DNA of 64,000 nt from assembly GCA_030054175.1 (NCBI GenBank), contig JASGCM010000019.1:1-64000 (forward strand), given 5' to 3'. Made by a program: the position numbers and the translations under genes. The notes beneath the pieces were generated by a model. That model ran no database searches. It was not told where the DNA came from and worked only from the letters and a program-made list of their open reading frames with translations. The stretch is from Alphaproteobacteria bacterium. GTDB lineage: Bacteria > Pseudomonadota > Gammaproteobacteria > Burkholderiales > Burkholderiaceae_C. Below, piece by piece: positions 24,658 to 32,796 of the stretch. How positions within the stretch are numbered: the stretch's first letter is position 1; the number at the start of each line of letters is the position of its first letter.

Positions 24658-25317
24658 TCATTTATTGACGGGAGACTTGGGGTCGAGTAGCAGAGCCACG
24701 ATGTGGCGCACCTGGGCTTCGGTCAAGATGCCCGAGTGACCCGCGCGCGGCATGTTGGAGCAGGCGTTATAGGCTTTGGAATTCCAGATCTTGCCCCAGG
24801 TGTATTCAACGATGGGCTTCGCCGCAGGGCTGTCGGGGTCGGTCACCCCACGCAGTTTGCCGTAGTTGTACAAACTGGGCCCCAGGGTGCCGTGGGAAAT
24901 TTCTTCCTTGCTGATTTGGTGGCAGTTGTAGCAATTGCCGCCATTCACGTCGCCTGCTTTGTCGGTCCAGGTCAGACCGCGTCCGCTTTGTGCGATGGCT
25001 TCGCCCTGTTTCCAATCGCCCAGGAACTTGCCGTCGGAGGGCCATTTGATGGATTGCAGGTTGGCGGCCTCGATGCGCTTGGCGGTGGCCTCATCAAGTG
25101 GCTTGCCCGTCACATCGGCCTGGCTGCACAAGCGGTTGGTTTCGTCGGTCGCTGTCAGTCGCTCTACTTTGACGTGGCTTTCATCACGGAAAGAGGCCTT
25201 GACGATTTGATCGGTCAGGGCATTGATCTCGGCCACCGAGGGGCCTTGCGCACAAGCCGAAAGACCGAAAACCACCGCACACAGAATGGACACGGCATGA
25301 ATGCGTTTGAATGTCAT
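24658..25317 (-). CDS. soxX: SoxX monoheme cytochrome c
   Basis: A 219-residue protein with one heme site CYNCH (129-133) and a likely distal Met in NMPRAGHSG. The N-terminus has a lipobox-like LSAC (Cys22), suggesting it could be a lipoprotein rather than a soluble periplasmic protein; a simple signal peptide is the alternative. SoxX pairs with SoxA to attach thiosulfate oxidatively to the SoxY cysteine. It lies 21 nt after soxA. At this length it carries an N-terminal extension relative to minimal SoxX proteins. Confidence 0.92.
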   Translation of the reverse strand: MTFKRIHAVSILCAVVFGLSACAQGPSVAEINALTDQIVKASFRDESHVKVERLTATDETNRLCSQADVTGKPLDEATAKRIEAANLQSIKWPSDGKFLGDWKQGEAIAQSGRGLTWTDKAGDVNGGNCYNCHQISKEEISHGTLGPSLYNYGKLRGVTDPDSPAAKPIVEYTWGKIWNSKAYNACSNMPRAGHSGILTEAQVRHIVALLLDPKSPVNK

Positions 25318-25338
25318 GATGGAACTCCGCTGTCTGAC

Positions 25339-26145
25339 TTAGCGCTTGATGGCGGGTGCGACCGAGGCCGACCCGTTGGCATTGACCCCCAGATAGAGGC
25401 TGAGCGCGATGGTGGCGTCGCTGGCAAAGCCTGGATAGGGGAAGCGCTGCTGGCGATAGCAGTCATTCAATCGCAATTGCATGCTCCACATCTGTCCGTT
25501 GGAGACCCGGTACGCTGGCCAGGCGGCGAAACCGACGCCATCGCCGGGGTTCTTGCTCAAAACGGGCAAGTCTTGCAGCCGGATGCGCTTGCCTTCCTCA
25601 CCGTGACATGAGGCGCAGGAGAAGTCATGGGTGCCGCCGCGCTGATAAAACAGGCGTTTACCGACCTCGTAAAAGACTTTTTCTTTGTCGTGTTGATAGG
25701 GCAAGTTGAAACGCAGACCCTTGGATTCGGCAGAAATCCAGGTCGCCAAGGCGGTGATGTTGGCCATCTCGCCGCGACCGAATGGGGTTTTGATCAATTC
25801 CGCTTCATTGAAGCCTTGCAGCACGGACATGCAGGTGACGATGCGCGATTCGAGGTCTTGTACCCGACCGGTATCGGCAAAGTAGCGCGGCAGTTCGACA
25901 AATGCTCCCTTGACCACGCCAGGACCTTTGCCCAGGTTGCATTGCTCCAGCGTTGCATTCTTGGGACCACGCTTTTGCTTCCACAGGTCTTCGCCTTTGG
26001 CCTCGAACAATTCAGCCGGGTTGCCGTCAGCCAGCATGGCCCGGTATTCATCGATGCCTTGGCTGGCGGTTTTTTGCGCCCAAGCGCTCCCCACCAGCAG
26101 CCCCACCGCCGCCGCAGTGGCGCACAGCACTGGTTTGAATTTCAT
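25339..26145 (-). CDS. soxA: SoxA c-type cytochrome (L-cysteine S-thiosulfotransferase subunit)
   Basis: A 268-residue periplasmic cytochrome with signal peptide ending near SAWA. One CxxCH is present (CASCH, 177-181); the N-terminal heme site of diheme SoxA proteins is lost, with Cys69 and Cys105 left to form the usual disulfide. Cys229 in LNDCYRQQRFPYPG is the active-site cysteine, persulfidated in characterised SoxA. With SoxX it forms SoxXA, which conjugates thiosulfate to SoxY. It is thus a monoheme-type SoxA. Confidence 0.95.
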   Translation of the reverse strand: MKFKPVLCATAAAVGLLVGSAWAQKTASQGIDEYRAMLADGNPAELFEAKGEDLWKQKRGPKNATLEQCNLGKGPGVVKGAFVELPRYFADTGRVQDLESRIVTCMSVLQGFNEAELIKTPFGRGEMANITALATWISAESKGLRFNLPYQHDKEKVFYEVGKRLFYQRGGTHDFSCASCHGEEGKRIRLQDLPVLSKNPGDGVGFAAWPAYRVSNGQMWSMQLRLNDCYRQQRFPYPGFASDATIALSLYLGVNANGSASVAPAIKR

Positions 26146-26224
26146 GTGTCACCTCGTTATTGTCGTGCTTGGAATTCACAATGACCAAACCCCCATTGAC
26201 CCAGGGTTCGGCCATGGGGGAAGA

Positions 26225-26536
26225 TCAGCTGACGGTCGCTTCATCGCGGCGGGTATCGCCCTTGTTGTCTTTCCAGCTGATGGCCACTTTGTCACCGGCT
26301 TTGGCACCCTTGATGGAAAACTGCAGAAAAGGATTTTTGGCCACGGCCGGGCCCCACTCGGCGGTCATCACGACTTTGCCATTGTGTTCGGCGCTGACTT
26401 CGGCAATGTGCCATGCAGGGATGAGTTTGCCAGCCGAGTCACGGCGCTGGCCCGACTCCATTTCGTGGCTCATGAGAACGCGGACGGTGGCTTTGTCGCC
26501 GGCGGCTTGGGCGCGAATGCGCATCGGATCTGCCAT
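26225..26536 (-). CDS. soxZ: SoxZ, carrier complex subunit
   Basis: A 103-residue immunoglobulin-like beta-sandwich protein without a signal peptide. Recognisable blocks are VRVLMSHEMESGQRRD, AWHIAEVSAEHNGK and the C-terminal ISWKDNKGD. SoxZ forms the SoxYZ heterodimer and is exported with SoxY. The ATG at 26536 follows a GGAGCAA ribosome site. The gene is 52 nt after soxY. Confidence 0.95.
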   Translation of the reverse strand: MADPMRIRAQAAGDKATVRVLMSHEMESGQRRDSAGKLIPAWHIAEVSAEHNGKVVMTAEWGPAVAKNPFLQFSIKGAKAGDKVAISWKDNKGDTRRDEATVS

Positions 26537-26588
26537 GATTTGCTCCTGATCGAATCTGTATATGGGATGTAAAACCAGAAAAGGGCGT

Positions 26589-27047
26589 TCAACCGCCACA
26601 GCCACCCAAGGTGACCTTGACTTCTTTCTTGGCGAACAGCGCTTTGCCATCGTTGGTGATGGCCACGGCGTAGACATCGGACGACTGACCCATCTTGGCG
26701 CGGGTGGATATGGCCGCGTCGATGCTGTCGGAGACGTTGAACATGGCCACCAGGGCCGAGGGGTTCTTCTCGACCATGATGAGCAATTGCTTGACATTGG
26801 GCAGGCTGGTCGATACGCCCAACGGCACAACGGCACCGTTCTCGGCGATATCGGGGCCAGTGATGGTCACGTCCTTGCTCTCGGCGGGGACGCCGGAACC
26901 GTAGGCCTTCAGGGCGTCGGCGATGGTCTTGGCATCGAATGCGGCCTTGTTGAAGGCGGCATGGGCGTATTGCGGGAACAAGCCGGTACCGGCCAGCAAG
27001 CCGGCAACCACGGCCGAATGCTGCAGGTGTTGACGACGGGTTTGCAT
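26589..27047 (-). CDS. soxY: SoxY, sulfur-carrier protein
   Basis: A 152-residue protein with Tat-type signal QTRRQHLQHSAVVAGLLAGTG, which would carry SoxZ along. It ends in the invariant swinging-arm sequence GGCGG, whose cysteine holds the sulfur intermediates throughout the Sox cycle. The ATG at 27047 after GGAGAAACC is the start; sequence further upstream in frame is not coding. It lies 59 nt after soxD. Confidence 0.96.
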   Translation of the reverse strand: MQTRRQHLQHSAVVAGLLAGTGLFPQYAHAAFNKAAFDAKTIADALKAYGSGVPAESKDVTITGPDIAENGAVVPLGVSTSLPNVKQLLIMVEKNPSALVAMFNVSDSIDAAISTRAKMGQSSDVYAVAITNDGKALFAKKEVKVTLGGCGG

Positions 27048-27106
27048 CTGGGTTTCTCCTTGGATGATCGCTGACTGAATCTTACTGGTTTTCGAATGGC
27101 ATTGCT

Positions 27107-28276
27107 TCATTTGTCGGCACCTGCTGACAGCCACATGGCGATGGTTTTGGCGTCACTCTCGGGTAAATTTTGGGCCGGCATGGGGATGGGTCCCCACACC
27201 CCTTGGCCTCCGAACTTGATCTTGGTGGCCAAGTAGTCGGCTTTGCCCGCATGCTTGTTGGCTATTTCTGCAAACGAAGGTCCGACTGATTTTTTGTCCA
27301 AGGCATGGCAAGCGTTGCAGCTGTGTTTTTGTGTCAGCGCAATGGCCGCCGCATTGGCAGGGTTGCTGGTTGCCGGTGCGGGATTGGGAGCCACTGGGGC
27401 CGCTTGGGCGAGCACCTCGCCGGGCAGAGACGACTTGGGCTCTGGCGTTGTGGTGTCCACACCGCGCTGCGGGCCCACCAGACGATTCTGTTCACGCAGG
27501 TTACCGTGGTTGTTGCGCGCATGCTCGGGCAGAAACGAGGCCAGCTTGGGCTCGGTCACGCAATTGCTCATGCAAGGGATGTTTTGCGTATCGGGGCGCG
27601 GCATGCCGCCCAATTCCTTGCCAGGCCACATGGCGTGACGGGTTTGCATGCCGTTTCTGTTGGGCATGCGCTTTTGCACATCGGCGATGTTTTGATCGCT
27701 CAGCACAAAGTCGTCCGGCAGTACATGGGCCAAATTCAGCAGAAAGGCAGTGACTGCATAGACCTCGTTGGCACTGAGCTTCTTGGGGTTGTTCCAAGGC
27801 ATGGCCCGGTTGATGTAGTCCCACAGGGTCGAGAGGGTCGCGACCTTCATCAAGGTGGTGCGGCCCGGATAATCGGGACGCGACAGATTGGCCACGCGAC
27901 CGACCTCGATGTCCTTCTTGGTGGTGCCGCCGACAATGGGGCTGAAGACTTCGTTGGACTCACCAAAAATGCCATGGCAATGGGCGCATTTGGCCTCCCA
28001 AATGTCTTGACCTTGAGCGACGCTGCCCGAACCCGGTGGCAAGCCTTTGAAGTCGGCTCGCACATCGATGTCCCAAGCAGCGATTTCTTTGGCCGTGGCC
28101 GCACGCCCTAAACCGGGATATGACCCGACACTGGCTTTGGGTGTCAGCCCGGCGTTGACGGGCCCCACCGAAGCCGACTGGGCCCAGGCGTTCGGTGCCC
28201 ACCCAAGGGAGCATCCCAGTAAGCCGGTGACGAAAGCGTTGCGCAGGCTGCGGATCGAATCAGGAAATCTGAACAT
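27107..28276 (-). CDS. soxD: SoxD diheme cytochrome c (sulfane dehydrogenase subunit)
   Basis: A 389-residue periplasmic cytochrome with a signal peptide (to about AWAQ, residue 33). Two heme motifs are CAHCH (97-101) and CNACH (320-324), separated by a long region containing another Cys pair (IPCMSNC) and a Pro/Ala linker. SoxD passes electrons from the molybdenum subunit SoxC to small cytochromes. Its first codons overlap the end of soxC by 17 nt. The C-terminal heme domain is strikingly like the separate small cytochrome at 30085-30393. Confidence 0.93.
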   Translation of the reverse strand: MFRFPDSIRSLRNAFVTGLLGCSLGWAPNAWAQSASVGPVNAGLTPKASVGSYPGLGRAATAKEIAAWDIDVRADFKGLPPGSGSVAQGQDIWEAKCAHCHGIFGESNEVFSPIVGGTTKKDIEVGRVANLSRPDYPGRTTLMKVATLSTLWDYINRAMPWNNPKKLSANEVYAVTAFLLNLAHVLPDDFVLSDQNIADVQKRMPNRNGMQTRHAMWPGKELGGMPRPDTQNIPCMSNCVTEPKLASFLPEHARNNHGNLREQNRLVGPQRGVDTTTPEPKSSLPGEVLAQAAPVAPNPAPATSNPANAAAIALTQKHSCNACHALDKKSVGPSFAEIANKHAGKADYLATKIKFGGQGVWGPIPMPAQNLPESDAKTIAMWLSAGADK

Positions 28277-29624
28277 TTTTCACCTCGCCGTTCTCTTGCA
28301 CCAACCACGATTGAATGGCGTTGTTGTGATAGATCGAGCGCGTGCCGCGCACGGTGCGCAGTTGCTGGTAGGTGGGCTGCACATGGCCGGTGTCATCGAT
28401 CGCGCGGCTTTGCAAGATGGCCGGCTTGCCGTCCCAGACCCAATCGATGTTGAAGCGCGTGAGCGACTTGGACATGACCGGGGTTTCAAGCCGTGCGGTG
28501 CGCCAGTTGCGCCCGCCATCGATCGACACATCGACCCGCCGGACCTTGCCCCGCCCCGACCAGGCCAATCCGGTGATGTTGTAGAAGCCCTTGTCCAACA
28601 ACACCTGTCCCCCCGAAGGCGTCGTGACCACGCTCTTGACTTCCTGGATGTGGGTGTATTGACGGTGGGTGCCATCAGGCATGAGGTCGATGTAGTGGAT
28701 TGCCTCGTCCTTGGCCGCATAGGGCATATCGCCGACCTCGATGCGGCGCAAGTACTTGACCCAACTCACCCCCTGGAGCCCGGGCACCACCAGTCGCAAG
28801 GGGTAGCCATTCTCGGGGCGTAACATCTCGCCGTTTTGGCCATAGGCCACCAGCACTTCGCCCGAGGTGATCAGACTCATGGGAATGGTGCGGGTCATCG
28901 ACGACCCATCAGCCCCTTCAGCCAGCACAAAGCGGCCTTTTTCCAGATCCACACCACACATCTCAAGCAGGGTGATCAGCGGCACGCCGGTGAATTCACT
29001 GCATGAAATCATGCCGTGTGTGTACTGCACCGTGGGCACAGCCACATTGCCCCATTCGACCGCCGTATTGGCACCACACTCGATGAAATGAAAGCGTGAG
29101 ACCGAAGGCAGTCGCATGATCTCATCGACCGTGAACACCTTGGGGGTTTGCACCAAGCCGTTGATCATGAATCGGTGTTTGGAAGGATCGATGTCCCACC
29201 AGCCCTGGTGGTGGCGCTCAAAGTGCAATCCGCTGGGGGTGACGATGCCAAAGAGAGATTGCAAGGGCGCAAAAGACACCGAGGCCTGTGTGGTCTGAGT
29301 CAGCCCCGGACTTTGGCGGCGCTGGATATTGGCTTCGAACTTCGAGGGTCTGCCGTAGCCGTCGGTGGCCACGCCCAGACCCAAGCCTGTGGTGTGCTCA
29401 GGCAAATTCAGGATATTGGGGTCACCCCCTTCAGTAGGCACAGGGTTGGCCGCCGCCATGGCTTGCGCACCCGCCGCCCCTGTGGCGGCAGCGGCGAAGG
29501 CTTGGCGAATGAAATCACGCCGCCCCTGGCGGCTTTCATTCAAATGCTTTTGAACGCCCTGCGGATTCAAAAAATGCTCGTGTGCCTTGATCAAACGCCC
29601 CGATGGCTTGTGCGAGAAATTCAC
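28260..29624 (-). CDS. soxC: SoxC sulfane dehydrogenase, molybdenum subunit
   Basis: A 454-residue protein with twin-arginine signal RRDFIRQ (35-41). The sulfite-oxidase-fold molybdopterin domain has the Mo-ligand Cys183 in HFIECGANTA, then the dimerisation domain (MPDGTH, DVSIDGGRNW). SoxCD removes six electrons from the sulfane sulfur on SoxY, so its presence implies complete oxidation to sulfate without stored sulfur globules. It appears to start a transcript of its own: 119 nt of non-coding DNA with a CTAGGG-type site precede it. Confidence 0.94.
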   Translation of the reverse strand: MNFSHKPSGRLIKAHEHFLNPQGVQKHLNESRQGRRDFIRQAFAAAATGAAGAQAMAAANPVPTEGGDPNILNLPEHTTGLGLGVATDGYGRPSKFEANIQRRQSPGLTQTTQASVSFAPLQSLFGIVTPSGLHFERHHQGWWDIDPSKHRFMINGLVQTPKVFTVDEIMRLPSVSRFHFIECGANTAVEWGNVAVPTVQYTHGMISCSEFTGVPLITLLEMCGVDLEKGRFVLAEGADGSSMTRTIPMSLITSGEVLVAYGQNGEMLRPENGYPLRLVVPGLQGVSWVKYLRRIEVGDMPYAAKDEAIHYIDLMPDGTHRQYTHIQEVKSVVTTPSGGQVLLDKGFYNITGLAWSGRGKVRRVDVSIDGGRNWRTARLETPVMSKSLTRFNIDWVWDGKPAILQSRAIDDTGHVQPTYQQLRTVRGTRSIYHNNAIQSWLVQENGEVKNVQIS

Positions 29625-29718
29625 TGCGGCTCCTTGCCATGCACCATGGCTTTTATCCGTGCATCATCAAGTAACGATATATTAATTCATAAAACCACCC
29701 ATGTGCTGACAACACTCT

Positions 29719-29737
29719 CTAGGGTATACCCAGGGTT
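29719..29737 (-). promoter_or_regulatory. CTAGGG-type palindromic site upstream of soxC
   Basis: Plus-strand CTAGGGTATACCCAGGG contains the perfect palindrome GGGTATACCC. It lies 95 nt before the soxC start, directly after the preceding cytochrome stop; an AT-rich stretch closer to the gene could hold the -10. It may be a SoxR operator. Confidence 0.45.
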
Positions 29738-29743
29738 AAAAAA

Positions 29744-30079
29744 TCATTGGGTGAATTTGTAATGGCGGCGATTCAACACGGCAGCCACCGAGGTGACTTC
29801 CTCGGGGAAGAAGCCCAGGTTCAATTCGGTGTTGCACTGCTCAACCATGCCGCGCAGAAAGGCGGCGGTGTTGATGCGGCCTTGGGGCTTGTAAATGGCA
29901 CTGCCATCGCCGCCCACCCGTCGGATGTGGCAAGCCTGGCACTGGTTTTGTTCGATGAGCTCGACGCCCAGCTTGTGGTCGGCGTCTTTGTAGATGGCAG
30001 GTTCGGCCGCCACGTGACCTGCCACACCCGCCAACGCAACAGCGATGGCACAGGGGGCGAACAGGTCACGCAGTCGCAT
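29744..30079 (-). CDS. Small monoheme c-type cytochrome in the sox cluster
   Basis: A 111-residue protein. The signal peptide LFAPCAIAVALAGVAGHVAA is followed by a short domain with heme motif CQACH (47-51) and a C-terminus FFPEEVTSVAAVLNRRHYKF. It lacks the usual PMP methionine loop, so the sixth heme ligand is unclear. It follows the 30085-30393 cytochrome by 5 nt. The position suggests an electron carrier or a partner of the Sox enzymes; I cannot tie it to a named Sox protein. Confidence 0.78.
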   Translation of the reverse strand: MRLRDLFAPCAIAVALAGVAGHVAAEPAIYKDADHKLGVELIEQNQCQACHIRRVGGDGSAIYKPQGRINTAAFLRGMVEQCNTELNLGFFPEEVTSVAAVLNRRHYKFTQ

Positions 30080-30084
30080 GGCGA

Positions 30085-30393
30085 TTACTTGGCGCCGCCA
30101 ATGATCCAAGCAGCCAGGGTCTTGGCGTCGGCATCGCTCAGAGCAGCCTGCGCGGGCATGGGCACGGGGCCCCACATGCCAGCGCCGCCTGCCTTGATGC
30201 TCTTGGCCAGTTCGTCGGCGCTCTTGCCGGCGTATTTCTTGGCCACGTCTTGGTAGGCTGGACCGACCAATTTTTTGTCAACGGCATGGCAAGCCAAGCA
30301 GCCGTTTTTTTGCGCCAGGGCTTGGTTGGCCAGCACGGGAGCGCTCAAGCCGATGATGGCGGCCACGAGGGCAGTTTGAATCACGATTTTCAT
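30085..30393 (-). CDS. Class I cytochrome c (c551/c552-like) paralogous to the SoxD C-terminus
   Basis: A 102-residue periplasmic cytochrome: signal peptide to about LANQALA, heme motif CLACH (32-36), and distal methionine in WGPVPMPAQ. The sequence HAVDKKLVGP through PMPAQ is nearly the same as the last heme domain of SoxD. It is a likely electron acceptor of SoxCD or SoxXA leading to a terminal oxidase. GGAACC-type weak ribosome site before the ATG at 30393. Confidence 0.88.
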   Translation of the reverse strand: MKIVIQTALVAAIIGLSAPVLANQALAQKNGCLACHAVDKKLVGPAYQDVAKKYAGKSADELAKSIKAGGAGMWGPVPMPAQAALSDADAKTLAAWIIGGAK

Positions 30394-30451
30394 GTGAATG
30401 GTTCCTTGCAAAAAGAGTTGCGGGGCGTATTTTCCCTCAAAGCGCAATGGC

Positions 30452-30964
30452 TCACAAACGCGCTCGGGCTTGTTCGAGTCTTTGCTCCAAATAGCCCCGG
30501 TAAAAATCGGCCAAGTAGCTGCCTTCCATGCGCGGCGCGACCTCGCGCCCGGCCGGGCCAAAGAAGAGCAATGTGGGAGCCAAGGTCACGCGCCAGCCTT
30601 GAATGAGGGCGTCGTGGGTGGTCTTTTTCCCTTCAAAATCAATCACCTGCTGTTCGCTCCGGAAATCGACCTGGACGATGGGCAGACCCTCGCGCCACAT
30701 CGGTAACAAATGGCTTTGGCGGGCCACCCGACAATGCGGACAACCGTCCAGACTGGCCATGACCACCAAGGGGCTTTGGCGGGCCAGGGCACCCGCCAGT
30801 TCGGCAGGAAGGGACAACGCGGCTGGCAAAGAGCGGTGCTCAGCAGAAGCAGCACCATGCGCGCTCACCCAAGCCGACCCACTCGCCAGCCCGACCAGCG
30901 CGACCGCGCCGCACAAAACCTGACGCCGCCGGGAATCAAGGTGAATGGGTTCTGGATGGGTCAT
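30452..30964 (-). CDS. SoxW-like periplasmic thioredoxin
   Basis: A 170-residue thioredoxin-fold protein with signal sequence (SRRRQVLCGAVALVGLASGSAWVSA) and redox motif CPHC (75-78) in MASLDGCPHCRVAR; the cis-Pro region is TLAPTLLFFG. Periplasmic thioredoxins in sox clusters (SoxW, SoxS) keep the SoxY cysteine arm reduced. SoxV, the membrane donor that reduces them, is not in this window. Named by context; DsbE-like function is the alternative. Confidence 0.75.
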   Translation of the reverse strand: MTHPEPIHLDSRRRQVLCGAVALVGLASGSAWVSAHGAASAEHRSLPAALSLPAELAGALARQSPLVVMASLDGCPHCRVARQSHLLPMWREGLPIVQVDFRSEQQVIDFEGKKTTHDALIQGWRVTLAPTLLFFGPAGREVAPRMEGSYLADFYRGYLEQRLEQARARL

Positions 30965-31036
30965 GTGCCGATGGGGGATACGGCCAGCGCCGCGAATGCA
31001 AAGTCACCGCGCCCGGAGCGGGGCGCGGCGGAGAAC

Positions 31037-32320
31037 TCAGGCCAGGCTGTCGGCCCAGATGTTGCGCGCCCAGGCCATGGCATAAGCGCCTTCGAGTTCG
31101 GATGCGGCCGACGACACGCCCCCCGAACCAGGGACGGTCAGCATGGTCTTTTTCTCGGCATCGTAGCGGTGAACGCTGGCCACGTGCACGACCTCAAGAT
31201 CGCTGACGAAGCTGTAGCAGGTGTTGTTGTAGATCGGCATGGGGTTGACCTGCTGACCGGTCAACAAAGCCACCACTGCCGCAGCCGCGGTTTTGCCATG
31301 CTGGTTGGCCATGTGACCCGACTTGGGCATGAGGGGAGCGACCTGGATAGAGTCACCCAAGACGTGGATGTCTTTGGCGGCCTTCGATTCAAAAGTGAGA
31401 AAGTCGACCTCGCACCAGCGTCGGTTGGCCGTGGCCAGCCCGGTTTGCACGGCGATCCCACCGGCGCGCATCATGGGCAGCACGTTGAGTACGTCGGCCT
31501 TGATATCTTCGTTGAATTCGAATTTGGCCGTGTTGGTGGCGGCATCGACGTCCACCACCTTGTGCTTGGGACGGTACTCGATGATGCCCTTGTAACGCTC
31601 GGCCCAGGCCTTCTTGAAGAGAGGTCCTTTTGAGGTCACATCGTCGTTCTCGTCCAGAATCAACACCTTGCTCTTGGGCTTGGCCTTGGAGAAGTAATGC
31701 GCCACTTGGCAAGCACGCTCGTAGGGGCCCGGAGGGCAACGGTATGGGGCCAGCGGGATGGTCAGCGCATACACACCACCGTCGGGCATGGCTTCAAGTT
31801 GACGGCGCAGGGCCACGGTTTGCGGGCCCGCTTTCCAGGCATGCAGGATTTTGTCGGCTGCACCAGGCTTGGCCATGCCCGGCAGGGTGTCGGTCATGAG
31901 GTCGATGCCAGGCGAGAGTATGAGTCGGTCATAAGCCAGTTGACCCCCACCGGCCAGCATCACCACCTTTTTGTCAGGGTCGATGCGAGTCACGGAGTCG
32001 CTCACGATTTGCACGCCATGGCGCTTGTTCAAGTTGTCGTAGGGGGTGGTGATGTCGGCCATGGTCTTGCTGCCACCAATCACGAGGTTGGAGAGGGGGC
32101 AGGAGATGAAGGCAGAGTTGGGCTCGACCAGCGTGACCTGAATGCGGTTGTCAGACCACATGCGGACGTACTTGGCAGCGGTGGCTCCACCATAGCCGCC
32201 ACCGATCACGACCACCTTGGGTCCCGAACCCGAACCAGTGGTGGCGCAACCGGCCAAACCCAGCACGCCTGCCGCAGAACCCATCGAGGCGGTTTGAATG
32301 AATTGACGACGCTTCAACAT
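31037..32320 (-). CDS. soxF: SoxF/FccB flavoprotein (flavocytochrome c sulfide dehydrogenase flavin subunit)
   Basis: A 427-residue FAD protein with Tat signal LKRRQFIQTASMG, dinucleotide motif VVVIGGGYGGATAAK (37-51), catalytic Cys in FISCPLSNLVIGG (Cys73), and the C-terminal FCSD-flav_bind domain including NNTCYSFV. It oxidises sulfide to sulfur in partnership with a cytochrome c subunit, here the product of the next gene upstream (32331-32639). The ATG at 32320 with GGAGCCCATC upstream is chosen over an open frame to 32380. Confidence 0.9.
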   Translation of the reverse strand: MLKRRQFIQTASMGSAAGVLGLAGCATTGSGSGPKVVVIGGGYGGATAAKYVRMWSDNRIQVTLVEPNSAFISCPLSNLVIGGSKTMADITTPYDNLNKRHGVQIVSDSVTRIDPDKKVVMLAGGGQLAYDRLILSPGIDLMTDTLPGMAKPGAADKILHAWKAGPQTVALRRQLEAMPDGGVYALTIPLAPYRCPPGPYERACQVAHYFSKAKPKSKVLILDENDDVTSKGPLFKKAWAERYKGIIEYRPKHKVVDVDAATNTAKFEFNEDIKADVLNVLPMMRAGGIAVQTGLATANRRWCEVDFLTFESKAAKDIHVLGDSIQVAPLMPKSGHMANQHGKTAAAAVVALLTGQQVNPMPIYNNTCYSFVSDLEVVHVASVHRYDAEKKTMLTVPGSGGVSSAASELEGAYAMAWARNIWADSLA

Positions 32321-32330
32321 GATGGGCTCC

Positions 32331-32639
32331 TTATTTCTTTTGAGCGGCAAAGAAAGCGGCGATGGCTTCAATTTGCTCATCGCTGTAACCTTTGGCCAAT
32401 TGGTGCATCAGGGTGGCGGGCAGTCGGCCCGCTTTGTAATCCTGCATTTTTTTCACGATGTCGTCTTTGGACGCACCCGCAAGCGCCACCATGCCGGGTT
32501 CGGCGCGGCCATTGGTGCCGTGGCAGTTGGCACAACCAGCGGCCCAACTGCGGACCTGGTTGGGGCTGACGGACTGGGCCGGGACATTCGCAGCCCAAGC
32601 CACCAGGGCCAAGGCCGACAGGGTGGTGATCAGTTTCAT
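32331..32639 (-). CDS. soxE: SoxE/FccA-like cytochrome c subunit
   Basis: A 102-residue protein with a signal peptide (cleavage near VPAQ, residue 22) and one heme site CANCH (36-40), distal Met possibly in TLMHQL. It lies 10 nt before the flavoprotein gene, so it is very likely its electron-accepting cytochrome (flavocytochrome c). It is the first structural gene after soxR; the promoter should lie in the 157-nt gap 32640-32796. SoxE is usually diheme in Paracoccus; this one is monoheme. Confidence 0.82.
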   Translation of the reverse strand: MKLITTLSALALVAWAANVPAQSVSPNQVRSWAAGCANCHGTNGRAEPGMVALAGASKDDIVKKMQDYKAGRLPATLMHQLAKGYSDEQIEAIAAFFAAQKK

Positions 32640-32722
32640 GGTGCAGACTCCAAACGAAAGAGATGGGGGTGATGTTAGCGAAAAATGCGCCAACCCCTGC
32701 ACAGAAAGTGGGCATCTTAAAG

Positions 32723-32738
32723 CCCAGGATACCCCTAG
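32723..32738 (-). promoter_or_regulatory. CTAGGG-type site upstream of the soxE-soxF genes
   Basis: Minus-strand CTAGGGGTATCCTGGG, 84 nt before the soxE start, similar to the site upstream of soxC and to the one upstream of the GrdB-like gene. The adjacent GATAACCC (32747-32754) extends the resemblance to the latter. Confidence 0.42.
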
Positions 32739-32796
32739 GTGTAAGTGATAACCCTTGAAACAGACACCACAGACATGGCGCTTGCTACAGACGCCA

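Noticed and set aside
32640-32796. Independent small gene in the gap between soxE and soxR
   Set aside because: Frames here are short, start-less and antisense; the gap is better explained as promoter/operator DNA.
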